The notes: a model not told the origin generated them from the sequence alone. A stretch of DNA of 64,000 nt from Astropecten irregularis (GCA_963971285.1 OZ020263.1:2852001-2916000); one strand, 5' to 3'. Positions 36,281-63,800 are shown, counted from the first letter of the stretch. A program made the numbers and translations.

Positions 36281-36619
36281 AAAATTGATAACAAGATTCT
36301 CACGACTTGATGCTTTTTAGTCCATGAGTACTTAGGAGTGTCTGTACTTAAAACTCAGAGCGGAGCCGAGAGGAAGATGCAGGAACAGAGGACTTCACTG
36401 TTTTGAAATTGTTTCCGGTCGTCAGTTTGCTGGCGAAATTGAAGTTATAAGAACTTGAATCCAAAATAAGCCCACACGAGGGTTACGACGACCCATCAGT
36501 AAACGATAAATCAACGTTTCTCAGACTGGATTTCACTTTTAATTACCATGGCAACATAACTTGTATTCGAGTCACAAAATATAGTTATTATAAATAATAG
36601 TTTGAGTCCGAGTCACTAG

Positions 36620-37299
36620 GAACTACCGGGGGCACTACTTCATACTGGGGGAACTACCTGGGGGCACTACTTCATACTTGGGGAACTACTGGGGGAACTA
36701 CCGGGGGCACTACTTCATATTGGGGGAACTACTGGGGGAACTACCGGGGGGCACTACTTCATACTGGGGGAACTACCGGGGGCACTACTTCATACTGGGG
36801 GAACTACTTCATACTGAGGGAACTACTGGGGGAACTACTAGGGGGCACTACTCCATATTGGGGGAACTACTAGGGGAACTACCGGGGGCACTACTTCATA
36901 CTGGGGGAACTACCGGGGGGGCACTACTTCATACTGGGGGAACTACTGGGGGAACTACCGGGGGGCACTGCTTCATACTGGGGGAACTACTGGGGGAACT
37001 ACCGGGGGGCACTACTTCATACTGGGGGAACTACTAGGGGAACTACCGGGGGCACTACTTCATACTGGGGGAACTACCGGGGGGCACTACTCCATACTGG
37101 GGGAACTACTGGGGGAACTACCGGGGGCACTACTTCATACTGGGGGAACTACTAGGGGCGCTACTCCATACTGGGGGAACTACTAGGGGGCACTACTCCA
37201 TACTGGGGGAACTACTAGGGGGCACTTGTGACTCCATACTGGGGGAACTACCATACTGGGGTACTACCATATTGGGGGAACTACCATACTGGGGGAACA
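36620..37299 (+). repeat. G-rich minisatellite
   Basis: Tandem array built from GGGGGAACTACT/ACCG and GGGGGCACTACTTCATACT modules in variable order, giving units of roughly 31-44 bp. Runs of five or six G recur every 12-20 bases on the + strand. One frame stays open for 119 codons only because the unit lacks stops; it is not a gene. It begins about 370 bp past the likely Pax poly(A) signal. Confidence 0.9.
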
Positions 37300-37604
37300 G
37301 ATTAGTCCGAACAGTTAGGGCAGATTTAGCCTTCAGAAAACAGGGGGGTTGGAAAGCAAAAAGTGTAATTTCGATGAAATCAAGTCCTAAACTGAGTCGC
37401 AATCTGAAAAACTTATCGAGGGACGTGTCATGCATGGCTAGAGCACATCAAATTCTTCGTTTACAGAACAGAATATTTTTTTTTCGAGAGAAACTTTTAC
37501 CTGAAGCATATGCTTAAAAGTATAAGCAAATCCTTCCCTTTTTATGAATATGGTGCATGCTAAATACTTGAAAAGTGAAGTAAAAGCATATGCTACGTTT
37601 TTAT

Positions 37605-37775
37605 GAATACCAGCCATTGAGTCTGAATATGAGTCACTTGTAAGTCCAAGTTTGTGTCCCAAGTAATCCCAGGTCAAGTATGAGTCATGAGTCATAAAGG
37701 TCGAGTCTCAAGTCCGAGTCACTTTAGTATAGTGTCTCAAGTCCGAGTCATGAGAAAAAAGACTCAACTCTGAGT
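37605..37775. repeat. Low-complexity GAGTC repeat
   Basis: Irregular repetition of GAGTC/AAGTCC/GAGTCA words; similar words also border the minisatellite at 36601. No gene. Confidence 0.6.
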
Positions 37776-38400
37776 CATACATGTCTGCTTCAAGACAATT
37801 AGAACTACAACCTAAAACAAAAGTAATAGTTTTTTAGGGCAAAGACAATGAAAAAAGGAACTATTTCCACAACAACAACAACAACACAAAGATAAAAGGG
37901 ATGAAACGCTACACAAATGTCACGTTTGTGCCTGTGATTATTATTGCACAGCTTTATTAGTTGAGTAGAGTTCATGTTCAGCAGACTTGCAGTAATTTCC
38001 GAGAGAGAGCTTTCTTCTTGTTGTATACACAAAATTAGAGAACAAAAGCGACGGGGCTGTCCTAAAATGAAAAACTTCAAGAGTCTACGGGTAAAGATAT
38101 CAAATTTGGTTTCTCGGTAAACATCTCGTAATGTCTAGATCTCCATTTCTCAAATTTTAAAACGATTTTAATAAGGAATTGAATATATATCCTCACTTGA
38201 TGTGCTTTGCACTACCGTACTTCGGAGCGTCTACTTAAACAAGAAACAGATCCACAGGCAATCTCGACCTTACAAGGAGCAGACGTATAAAGTCTGATAA
38301 ACACATCCAGTAGGGAAAGCCTTCCTTTAAAATAAGGCCCTTGTTCAGGAGTCCCTATCAAAAAACCAGGATGCAAACTCACAGATCTATCAAATGTCCA

Positions 38401-38673
38401 TAAAGCAGAGTGTACACTGTCAACATTTTCGGAACAATCTCGATAACATGTTAGGGCCCAGTTAGCGCAACACACACCTGGGCAACACGACTTTGGGCCC
38501 TGTATACACTAGCAACATTTGGCCAACATGTTACCGAGATGTTGCTGCGACATGTTATCCAACTCATTTTGCTCTGTGTACACTGACAACATTTTCAGCA
38601 GCAACAACGTACCTGGGCAACATTGTTACCGAGATTGTTACCGTTAATATTGACAGTGTACACTCTGCTTTAA
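38401..38673. mobile_element. GTGTACACTGTC element, shorter copy
   Basis: TAAAGCAGAGTGTACACTGT at the left and ACAGTGTACACTCTGCTTTA at the right form a precise terminal inverted repeat. The interior has repeated GGCAACA / ATGTTACCGAGAT blocks. Relative of 19586-20198. Confidence 0.8.
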
Positions 38674-39182
38674 ACGGCCAGTTCAGGAAAACTTTCCACT
38701 GAAAGATTCCCTTGAATATTACACTCTCTTCAAATTACAACATGATTACTGCAACTTCTTCGAGTAACATACTTCATTCAAGTTACCTCTATGATACACT
38801 TTACCATTAAAAGAAATATGTACTTTTCTGATTCTTGTGGACTCATAAAATTTAATATTGAGATACAACCCTTCATTTATAGCACCCAAAATGTCTTTAA
38901 AAACATTCTTACAAATGATACTCATATAAGGATAATCTCTTGAATTTAAATCTTTAAAAATGTCCCCTGTTGTGGAGTTTCAATTGGTAAGAAGGTCCAC
39001 ATTATGGTATTAAAAGAGTGTTCAGTCTCAGTCATACTGGCAGCCATGTTTTTTTTGGTCTAGTTCCCAGATGAGTTTCATTTACTGTGTAGGGAATGAT
39101 GTCACAGGCACCAGCCTAGGCAGACATCTAGGAGTATTAGTACAATGGCTTACTGGCCTTTGAACTGCCTTTGGCCAGACCA

Positions 39183-39260
39183 GGGGCCAATTTCACAGCC
39201 CTGCTTAGCGCAAACATTTGCTAACCATGTAATTTCTGTTCGCACTTGCTCTCAGCATGA
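39183..39260. repeat. GGCCAATTTCATAGAGC element, fragment
   Basis: Starts GGGGCCAATTTCACAGCCCT and keeps GCTAACCATGTAATTTCTG; the rest has been lost or replaced. Confidence 0.45.
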
Positions 39261-39455
39261 TTGTAACAATAAAGGCATTGTTTTGTTTTCTTTGTTTAAA
39301 AACAGCTGCTGTAATTGTCAACTGTCATGTCAGTCAAATAGTTCCCGTTAATATACAAAAAACAAAAGAGAACTGTATAACCCAGTTAACAGAAAACAAT
39401 GTTACATTGTCTTATTATACCTGATTTTAGAAGTTGTTGCTTTTATGTACACAAT

Positions 39456-39692
39456 GGGCATTAACGAAACGGAGGCTTAAGCTCAGGCTCCAGCTCTGTC
39501 ATCCACATACTGAAAATATAGGTTGTGGTGCTTCATTGAAGCTGAAGCTCTGTTTCCATTGCAAACTGGAGAATCCACTTCCGAACCGCAGCCAAAGGCC
39601 TCTATTTTTATACCTGTTAGGTCAGAATGGATTCACGAAATGGAGCCGGAGCCTGAGACGGAGCCTGAGCCTCCGTTTCGTAAACGCCCTAT
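39456..39692. mobile_element. GGGCCTTT-type element, copy 2
   Basis: Left GGGCATTAACGAAACGGAGG and right CCTCCGTTTCGTAAACGCCC are an imperfect inverted pair. The interior shares GAAGCTGAAGCTCTGTTT with other copies, in inverted orientation. Confidence 0.6.
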
Positions 39693-39923
39693 GACACAAC
39701 GCTGGATGTGACATAGGTTCATATGTCATGGCAGTGACTATATCATGCATGATGTATAATACATTGTATGATGCAAGTAAAATATTTCAAATATTGTCAT
39801 GATACTATTTAAAAGATATAATGGTTGAAATACAGATTGTTAGACAATGTACAGCCCTGATTCCTGACATACTCTTTAAAATAAAAATTGAGCCTTCGGA
39901 AAATCTCTGATTGTTTGGAACAC

Positions 39924-40142
39924 TAGGGCCTATTCCAAACCTCGGCTCCGGCTCCATTTGTTTAAATCCATTCTAAAATAACGGGTATCAAAATAGAGGC
40001 TCTTGGCTGTGGTTTGGAAGTAGATTCTCTGGTTTGAAAAGGAAAACAGAGCTTCAGCTTCAATGAAAAACCACATTCTATATTTTCAGCATATTGATGA
40101 CAGAGACGAAGCCGGAGCCTGAGCTGAGGTTTGGAAAGGCCC
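39924..40142. mobile_element. GGGCCTTT-type element, copy 3
   Basis: Starts TAGGGCCTATTCCAAACCTC and ends GAGGTTTGGAAAGGCCCTA, a clear terminal inverted repeat. The AAAATAGAGGCTCTTGGCTG block is present. Confidence 0.7.
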
Positions 40143-41018
40143 TAGGACTGCACAGTGGCCATCTTTGAGGACTACCATTTGTTTCTCTGGATAGGCTTAG
40201 AGAAACCTTCAGTGCTCATCGTCCTCCAAGATGGCCGCCCGGCAACAAGTCTATACCAATATAACACTCTAGTTTATAATTTCAATCCATCGGGGCTGTT
40301 ATTAAAAAAAAAAAGAACAATGTCACATCTGAGATAAAGAACCAGCTACGATCCAAACCTAAGTTGGCGGACTACATTTCTTTCTTTCCACCCTGATTAG
40401 GCTTGGAAACTCTGGTCACAGAGTCCAAATAACGCTAGACGGTTGAGTACAATACATGGGTGCTCCAAATACAAACAAGCATTGTCAAGGTAGTAGATAG
40501 ATAAAAAGTGTGATCCAAAGTTTGGACAGGAAAATCGACAGTGCTGAAAAATCTGTGAATTGTACGAAAGTGGCAGCCATCTTGTTGGTTGACCGTGCTT
40601 ATAAATTTGATTCAAGATGTGAACGCCACTTCCTCGTTACAAGCTGTTAACAGCCAATAATCATTCCATCATTATATCCTTTCATTTGATTACAATTGGT
40701 AATAAGCAGTTTTATTTTTACATTTTTGTACAGAAAGCTTTAATTAAAAAATCAAATATACAGAAATGACTATTTTTCAGCAACGTCCTATTCTGGTAAC
40801 AACTTCGTCTAAATTTTAACGTTTGGTTGCCGGTTGCGGCAGGTAAGTTTTTTCCCGCCCTTTTTTTGTGATGAACAGATTTGGTCTACAACTAGAGAAA
40901 TTGTGTGTTCGTGATTTCAATACCTGTGTTCCTTTGTATTATTCCATTATTAAATGTCGTTTTAAACTACTAGGATGAATTCCTACATGGTCTATGGCGC
41001 AATGGAGTTGAAAGCAGT

Positions 41019-41173
41019 CTGGGGGTCGATTTCACGAAGCCCTACGAGCACTCGTTACTCGAGTTACGAAGGATAACCCATCGTATCCTTCGACTTCTAC
41101 GTGGAGCTGCAATGCATCATAAGTCCTACGACTGATAATAAGTTACGATGAGTTTGGTGAAATCGACCCCAGG
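41019..41173. mobile_element. GGTCGATTTCAC element, copy 6
   Basis: Complete: GGGGGTCGATTTCACGAAGC to GTGAAATCGACCCCAGG, with both internal palindromic blocks. Confidence 0.8.
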
Positions 41174-42445
41174 TACCAGGTAAATTTTCCTGAAAGCACT
41201 TCTTTCACAGGGATGACAGAAGGTGATTACGTAAAATATTTTTGGTCGTCTCATGAGTAGGTCAACTATTTTTACACGGCAAAAAATAAAAAGTGAGGAG
41301 GGCTATGGTTCCGACTGCATGACTGAGATATGGCTGAAGGAAAATGACCAAGAAAACTGACCGCTAGTTACATTCATTAAACTGACCGGCATGTTCCTAA
41401 TGGCAACACTTGTGCAGCAGTGCACTCGTCTATAAGTGTACAACATCTGCTACGTTTCCTCTTAAATTTCCTCATTAAGAGGTTTGGCATAAAAAATGCC
41501 TTCGAAAATAAAAAAAAATCTTTTCCCGAAACCAGAATATAAGAAGACGCAGTGCAAAGGTCCGATCGACCCCTTACACAATCAACGTAATTTTTAGTTT
41601 GCATAGATTCCTAAAATAGACAAGGGAAAGAAACCAAAAATTGCTAACGTTAATTTGTTCCGCTAAAATCTGTTACTCTTCAAAAAAACTGAAGAATTTA
41701 CCATCCTGCCCGACTGACAGTTATCGCCGACCGAAAATTGCATCGTGACTACAACTTCGTGTTTCGGCATATTAATAAAATGCTACTTTTACAATGTACA
41801 ATTTTATAGGTGAATAAAATGCATGATTTTCATATCATTATTAATTTTTTTTTTCAAGAATACTTACAAAACAAGAGTTATTTTTTTAAAAGTAGCGATT
41901 ACATCATATTGGTTACAAGCCTTAGATATTTGGTGATCATCTACATAATGTACAGCATACAAAAATGTAATAAAACGAAGGAGGAAAAAAAATGAAATCA
42001 ATCCAATGAGATTTGAGGACCCTTACCTCCCGAATAAAATTGAGATAAGAAAATAAAAACATGATTCCTTAGGCTCTCAATGATAGTCTCATCTTCGCCT
42101 GATCAATTTTTGGGGGAGGTTAGTGTCTAAAATTTTTTAAAAGTGAGTAGTACCATAAAAATTGAGTGGGGAACGTTGAAAACTTCAACCAGTGGCCCCT
42201 CCGTAACCAAAGATAAATCTTTGAAACTTGAAACTTCCCACGGAAAGAAATACATATCAGCAGTCCTCTTATCCATATGGGAAATTCCATGGTAACGTAA
42301 GTTACCTTTTCAGTGACTTTGAGCTATTCCTTGATCAATCATTCATGAACGACTCCAATTTAAAATGTTTTATTTGAATCAGTGGTTAGTATACCACTTA
42401 TGGTTCCTTGAAATGTATGCAAATGTGCAAAAAGAGGTAACTTCC

Positions 42446-42721
42446 CCCCCCACCTGTTGTGGGTTGAGTCTACTAGTTCATACCTACCCCAGACGGTTAC
42501 TACTATATGCAAATTCCCCTGCGCCAATTTGCTGCTTCGCTGAAAAGACTTGATCAACCGTGGTGCACCCTGACCTCCCACAATGCATACCGACATAGCC
42601 GCCATGATCGTCCTTCTTTTCGAAGCCAGGAGGCTCGAGGCCAGAAGTGGGGAGGACGGGCGGGACGCAACCGTCTGGGGTAGGTATGAACTAGTAGACT
42701 CAACCCACAACAGGTGGGGGG
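42446..42721. mobile_element. Small inverted-repeat element next to a 6-kb relative
   Basis: Arms of about 53 bp: left CCACCTGTTGTGGGTTGAGT...TACCCCAGACGGTTA, right the complement ending CACAACAGGTGGGGG. Its subterminal block (42498-42625) occurs again, inverted and apparently near-identical, at 48520-48650. So this looks like a shortened member of the family of the large element that follows. Confidence 0.8.
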
Positions 42722-45700
42722 GAGTCTACTGCATTCAACCTACCCCAGACGGTTACTACTATATGCAGAGTGGCACCGAGTTACGGTGGTGGGCTGGCTA
42801 CATGGAGAGCCAGGAAAGTTTGGTGGATATGAATCAGGTTAGCATAATGGGCACAATGCCCATCGTGAGTTCGCCATGGGCAGAGCTTCCGTGGAGGTCT
42901 TGCCCATCTGTCAGCAGGCCTGAAGGAATCCTGGTTTCCAGGTCGGTGAAGCCAGGATTTTCCTGTCGTACATGAGTTAAGTCGCTCCGCAGGACGTCCC
43001 TCAGGTAGCAAGAGGAGAAAATGGAGGGGCATGCTGCCTCGTCCAAGTCTGATGACAGAACTCAGAAATAGGACCAGGATGCGAGTACTGTTCTCGCATC
43101 TTGGGTCTTGATGTATCAGTGGGTTTGCTGGCCCGGTTTAGATGGGCAGACTGGGCATGCAAACTTGACAGTCGAGGCGATCCAGCGGAAAACCGTGACT
43201 TTCGACGCTGGGCTTCGTGGTAGTGGCGAAGGGCTGAGAGGGGATCCTTCTCAAGTCCTTAGATTGGGCTAGGTACCACATCAGACCCCTGACGTGGCAC
43301 TCTAGCTTGCCTGACGGGTCACCGAGACGATACAGAGGTGTCTGGTGGCTCGAAGACAGGGCATCAGTTTTTGGTGAGGAAGCCTATGGTTGGAAGGAGT
43401 CGAGTGCTGTGTGGCATCCGGCGTATGTGGCATTCAGCTATCGATAGGGCCCTGATTTCACTGGTCCTCGTAGGTGTAACCACTGACAGGAGGAAGGTTA
43501 GTAGATGCACGGTAGTGTGCTAGGGGCCATTCGGTAGAACGTGGCCCATAGGAGGTGTGTGCATTGGCCACATAGGTTGAGAGGGGAGGGCCATCCTCGA
43601 AAACATCGCATGAAGTCCAAGCAGACCTGTAGCTGCGGGTAGAAGAAACTTGGAGCCTGGTGTGGAGCTGGTGCGTAGGCAGAGGTCCGCCATAGCCGTT
43701 AGTGGTGTAATAGTAGGAGAAGGAGAGGGAGCATCTTCGTGGCACCACATCGGGGAAGGTATAAACAGTCACCGGGTAGCCATGACAGAGGCGTCGTTGT
43801 GAGGCCCCGCTGTGAGGGTCCTTGTATGGTGTCCAGCATGTTGGGTGTTGGTTTTGGGGGCTGTAGGCCCCAAGCCAAGTGTAGTGGAGGGTGTCGGGCC
43901 CGGGTAGTATTGACTGGTCGTTGCGCGACTGGCCCGGGCCGAGCCCCTTAGTTTGTCTCTCGACAATGGTGAGAAGTTTCCTGCCCGTACGCACGACTAT
44001 TGTAGGCGTGTGTCCAGTGCTTGGTGTAAGTCACTGCCAGTACTGTCCTATGTATATGCTATGTAGGAGGGCAGACGAGTGTCTCGGTCGCAGCGGCCAC
44101 CTGTGGGGTCGTTATTGGCGGTCGAGAAGTGGAAGGTGGAGTGAGGTGTTGTCCTTGCCGGCGTCCCCTGGATGATCCAGGGCGGGGACGTAGATCAGAG
44201 GGGCACAACCCATCCGCTCTGAGTGACGGGTCAGGAGTAGGTGTGTAGATGTTCTTGCTTGCTCTCGGTATAAGTGAGAGTGCTGGCATATGTGTTGCAG
44301 GGCTACTAAGAATCTCACAGTTGTTGTGGTTCTGATGCTGGTACGGAGTGGCGGCCTACTCGTTGCGCCAGTCCGGACGACACAGGTTCAAACCTCACCA
44401 GGAACTATTCCAAGTTGATCCTTGTAGTGGGGTTGGAGTTCTTGGAGTCGGAACTTCACGCCTATGCTGGGTATGTGACTGACGTCCAGCGTTCGTCATG
44501 TGGATGATGTCCAATGGTTGCTCCGAGTGGACCGTTTGAACACGTAGTTCGGTCCTTCGCCGAAATCTGGGCCGAGAAGCCAGGCGTTGTGGGCGAGTTG
44601 ACGTATACCAGGAGAATGTGACCTGGTTGGATCAGGTCACTGCCATTCTCTACAAAGACCTGCGGGCCACGAGGCTCAGGATGCTAAGGGTATCCTGAGC
44701 GGGGTGTTTTTGACATCTTCCAGGGATTTGTAGGAACCAAGAGTCGAAAACTCTGGACTGTGTCTTGTTGTGTGTGGCAGCAGGTGTAAGGTCATTGGCA
44801 GAGATGACCTACTCATCCGATGATGTGGAATGACAGCCAGACGTAAGGCGTCGGGATTCCCTGTGTGTTCCCCAAGTTTGCGATCTGCAGAAAGGAACTG
44901 GGGACCGTTGGGCTGGCCCGAGTCGACTTTGGTCCTGCTCGCAGAGGTTGTTTGATGCAGGGTACGTGTTGACGGGGTCCATACCCATTGGGTATAGGGC
45001 CAGCGTGTTGAGGGCTGGCATGAGCCGGCCATCCTGGTGGTTACGATTAGCTGGAAATGTTGACCTTCGTGGAAGGGACTGTGGCCACAGCTATTCAAGG
45101 TAATTCTTCAATGTCCTGGGTAGAGCCGATGGAGAAGAAAAATTGCCTTGTATTTTCCGCCGATGGGCGTTTTAAGGCCCCAAGGACGTCGAAAATCAGT
45201 CCCGCAGGTCCGAGAGGGGTGCTTCGGAGTTCTGCAGTGTTGTTGCCAATCGTCAACGGGAGCTATTCCGCAACGAGCGGTGGGCTTGTGGAGTTGACGG
45301 TGGAGGTAGGCTGGGTTGACGCATGCCGGGTTCTTGCCTGCCTTGGCATGTAGTGACTCGGCACTGTATAAGTGCCGCCATGTAACTAGAATTTGACAGA
45401 AAGGAATGAGGAAAATTCCAATCCATACCATACTTTGTACAGTGTTTATCACTTTTCAAAGCATAAGAATGAGAGAAGGTGAGGAAGTCAGCTGATCCGA
45501 AGAGGTTGCAAGCATGATAAGTAGTGATGGTTCATCTCAGACTATGTAACCCCGTCAGGTCATGGAGGTAGAACAAGATCAGGTTGACTAGTCACCTCCC
45601 AGTACCCAATATATATTGGGTCTCTATGTGGTGAGCAGTACATGTACAAGTATTATCACATGTATAAAACATGTACATGTATTATCACATGTATGACCTT

Positions 45701-48672
45701 TGACCTCAGGTCAGACAACATGGATGGCGAGTGAGCTAGCCGAAGTTCGAGTCAATGCATGCTCGCATTTTAATCACCTTTATCACTCTATTCATTATCC
45801 AGTGTCCAAACAGGATACATGAAGTACACTTATGACTGCCAGGGTCGCCGAGGTCACCGATGTGGAGCCACGGAGCGGTCTTGGCTGTAGTCATTGTAGT
45901 AGTGTGCGAGCCGTAAATGACGGTTGTACAATGCGCCCGGAAGTGCATTGTGCGTGGTCGTTGAACAGTTACGTGCAGTGCGTGTAGACCCTCGTTCCGG
46001 TAGCGATAGTGAACGGTGATTCAGTGTACATGTACGTGTCTCGGGTACATGTTACCGCTCCGTAGCGTCAAGCTAAGGTAGGACGCGTTATCGGTCCATG
46101 GGCACTGGACAACTCGACTGGGAACAACTCGCCATGAAGCAGGTCGACTGCAAGCGGCCGGAGAGGGCCGAGCCCGGAAACATAGTGCGGACCGGCGTGG
46201 CCATTGGGCGGTAAAAACTGCAAATGGGAATCCTGGCAGCTTTCCGCTCCGCGAGGAAGAAAGTATTATCCATCAATGCATCCGTGGAAGCATAGAGTTT
46301 AGCCTTAAGTCGTCCGCGGGCCAACTCGGCCCAAGGTGCGTCGACTGCAGTTGGGGCCGAGCCGGCGGCATCGTTTCCGCTCCAGTAGAGCCGGACAGTA
46401 GGATGGGATCCATGTACAGTACGAAGTGCGTGTACAGCGTATAGCAGATTCCAGTATGGATAGGACAGGACAAGTCGGCCGTGGAAGTGGAACGACTCGA
46501 CTTGAGACAGTCCGACCGTGGGTACAGTCCGACTCTGAGGGTGACAGTCGGCTGGACCCGGCTGCGTAAAGGGCTATCGCGGCTGAGTTGGTGCAGGCGT
46601 TGAGGCTCTCCGCTTTCGTTGAGCGACGGTCGTAAAGACTCGTATAAAGTCCATCTCGAGCTAAAAATTACATATATGCTGTAAATTGTGGCCCGATGAC
46701 CAAGGATAATAATAGATATGCGCCATGAGCGTCATGCTTGGCGGGTACCGGCGCATTAAAAGAGTCCATTATTATTGTAATAAAGGTGACACTGCGCCAT
46801 GGAGCTTGGACTGGGCGGAGAGGGCCAGATAAGTGGGCGCGTCCAGGCGGCAATCGTCACTGGACGTCGGTGTAATACTGTAGTGGGTCCCTGCAACTGA
46901 TTGTGACCGCCGATGCATCACGGGACAAAGCCGACGGTGTTGACCTGGCTTGTATGGACGATGGGCCGTGCAGCTGTGTATGTAGATATCTTCACATCTT
47001 TCCGCTTGGGGAGAGCCCATCAATGGCAATGATGTGCGTGTGACAATCCATGTATCAAATTAAGGGGGGCCTGGTAGCGCGGCTAACAAAGCCGTGCGTG
47101 ATGCCCCGTGTCCTTCGATCCCTTCGCATCAGAGGTGGCTGACAATAAAACATTGTACATGTAGTAGGGGATGGATACGCATTCCCCGTACTAATGGGCT
47201 GTGATAATAAGCCGGGCTGACGGGGCCTGTTGAGGGGTCTTTGTTGTGTGTGACCCCCTGAAGCTTTCAGCTCTATGCGGCTGGGCCACGCAGTAAAAGA
47301 GCGTCCCTTTGACGTCCGCAATCGTGCTCGCCAGACTGAGGGGTGGTAGGCATATCGCTTCTCTCACCCCACAGCAATAGCACATGATCTTCGGCGAGGT
47401 GAGCCTTCATACCGTGCCGTGTATAGGCGACTGGAGGCCGCTAATGGTAGCGGGTTGAAGTCGGTGGCATGGTGCGGGCTGGAGTAGCTGTCTGGCAGTT
47501 CAGCCGTGTATGGAACTCTCCATGGCTTTCCGTCTGGGTAGAGCCAGACAATGGACGTGGGGTCACGGTGCTCATTGGCTGCTCGAGCCTTTACACATCT
47601 CTCTGAGGTCCGCAATGGTGTTCGCTCGGGCGTAGCGGTGGTACGATAGTAGCACTGCTCATATACACTGACGTCTGAGGCTTTGTACATCGGACAAAGG
47701 CGTAGTGTGCAGAATAATAGCTAGGACCACTGGAGGCTGCACGCAGACAGGCCATCTCTCTGACGTCCGCAATCGAGCCCGGCAGCCATGGGGGGCGAAA
47801 GCACGTCATCACGGCTCTTACCCGTAGACAGCTAGTATATCGGCTCGGGAGACCGGAAATCATAACCGGGGCGAGCCTCTGTTCAGCGGGTCGTAACAAT
47901 GTTTCCTAAACAAAAGGAGCATGTTACGCCCGGGCCAGTCATTCCGTTGTGGCGGCATCCTTCGTCGCCTCCGGTAGCGAGCGTTCTCCCTCCGCTCTGG
48001 TAGCGACCGTGGTATCGAGCTACCCCCGGCCGTAGGCCTCTTCGGGACGATTAGACACGTAGCCTTCAAGGCATGCCTAGTATCTAACCGCCCGGAATTC
48101 CTTCGGACTGGCAGTGGTAGCAGCAGTAGCCCGGAATGAGGGGACGAACCCAAACTCGGCCATTCCGACTTGCTGTACCGCGGAGGGAATGAGGTTAAAC
48201 TCTCATCCATCCCCCCCGCATATAGGCCTTTCATCGGGTCGTAAGCACAGAGCCGGCTGTGCGTTACCCCGGCATCACGTAGAGGTGTATAGACCGCGAC
48301 GACGTAGGACCGCGGTACCTGTAGGATGCACAAAGAAAAAGAGAGAGAAAAATACCAAAAACAAACGACAAGAGAACACTGTTTATTGGTAACGGTTAAT
48401 CAGATAAGTAAAAAGGAAAAATATCAAGTCTATACAGTTTGGAAGAGCAGCGGGAAACGGAAACTCGAACATCGAAAGAGCCCACGAAGGGCACGTCCGT
48501 TTCATAGCGGCGCTGAGAAAAGAAGGACGATCATGGCGGCTATGTCGGTATGCATTGTGGGAGGTCAGGGTGCACCACGGTTGATCAAGTCTTTTCAGCG
48601 AAGCAGCAAATTGGCGCAGGGGAATTTGCATATAGTAGTAACCGTCTGGGGTAGGTTGAATGCAGTAGACTT
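42722..48672. mobile_element. Large ~6-kb terminal-inverted-repeat element, unclassified
   Basis: The left end AGTCTACTGCATTCAACC followed by TACCCCAGACGGTTACTA is mirrored at the right end, closing ...GAATGCAGTAGACT at 48672. The interior is GC- and CpG-rich, unlike the flanks. The longest frame is 178 codons (43458-43994, minus) and resembles nothing I know; I see no transposase, integrase, reverse transcriptase or helicase motif. It is either non-autonomous or too decayed to recognise. No target-site duplication is evident, perhaps because the small element abuts the left end. Confidence 0.65.
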
Positions 48673-48839
48673 ATAGGTTACAAAATATCCCAAAACCATG
48701 GAAAAGCCCATATGGTTTAACCATCATTTCGGTACAAGTTTTCCAGAAAACTTAGGACGACTTTGGGTCTGAGTGTGGCTGTGGCCAAATTTCACCTTAA
48801 AAAGTCCAAATTTCCTGGGGAGGGGGTTGGGTAAGAGTT

Positions 48840-48895
48840 AACACCTGAAGTTGAAAGGTCGCGGGCTCAAGTCCCAGTTCAGCCAAGATTTCTGT
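48840..48895 (+). repeat. tRNA-derived SINE fragment
   Basis: GGTAAGAGTTAACACCTGAA, then GGTCGCGGGCTCAAGTCCCA and GTTCAGCC: D-arm and T-arm pieces of a decayed tRNA-like unit. Confidence 0.4.
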
Positions 48896-49413
48896 CGCGT
48901 CCACAACATCGTTATAATTTATAATAAAAACCTGTTAGTTTAAAATTTATCATCAAGTATACATTCTTTGGTCAGAATTTGCCCCGTTATTGGGCAAAAT
49001 TGATGAGACACCCTCTCAAGGAAAGAATGTAAAAGAATTAATTTTAAAAAATGGGAATATGTCCAAAAATTTGATTAAAAAAAACAAAAAACAAACCGAC
49101 TTATTTGGACAAAATGGGATAAATAATGTTGAGCTTTGCAAAACGGCACATTCAACCATTTGAATTACAATTTCAACCGTTTTGCAAAACTGTATGCTCT
49201 GATAAAGAGTCCGTCTGCAATTTCCACTCTTTCGTGCTGATTTTCGGCCATGGAAAGTGACTTCTCCAAATTCTTGGACCGTTCTGCAACTCACCAGGTC
49301 CAATACAGCGTACAGCTAGTAGTCGTAGGCTGGTCTTCGTGCAATTTGTGTTTCTGCATAGAATAGTAGCTCTTGGGTCGTCGTTGACAGGGAGGGGGGT
49401 CGGGATCGGGTAC

Positions 49414-63800
<14,387 letters not shown>

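Noticed and set aside
36678..37037. 119-codon frame rich in GNYxGHYFILGEL words
   Set aside because: It is a translation of the G-rich minisatellite; the units are not multiples of three, so the reading of successive units changes. Not a protein gene.
37605..37775. CRISPR-like spaced repeats
   Set aside because: GAGTC words are irregular and low-complexity in a eukaryotic genome; there is no constant repeat-spacer pattern.
43458..43994. 178-codon minus-strand frame as a gene
   Set aside because: No motif, no family resemblance, no splice or start context. It lies in CpG-rich repeated DNA where stops are rarer by composition.
42722..48672. Bacterial contamination or a foreign gene island
   Set aside because: The composition is unusual, but frames are short (178 codons at most), lack recognisable proteins and are bounded by inverted repeats shared with a neighbouring element. 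A mobile element explains it better.
48326..48676. Frame with MAAMSVCIVGGQGAPRL as a small gene, also seen at 42360-42710 on the other strand
   Set aside because: Both are the same subterminal block of the inverted-repeat elements. The frame runs into the terminal repeat and shows no independent evidence of coding.
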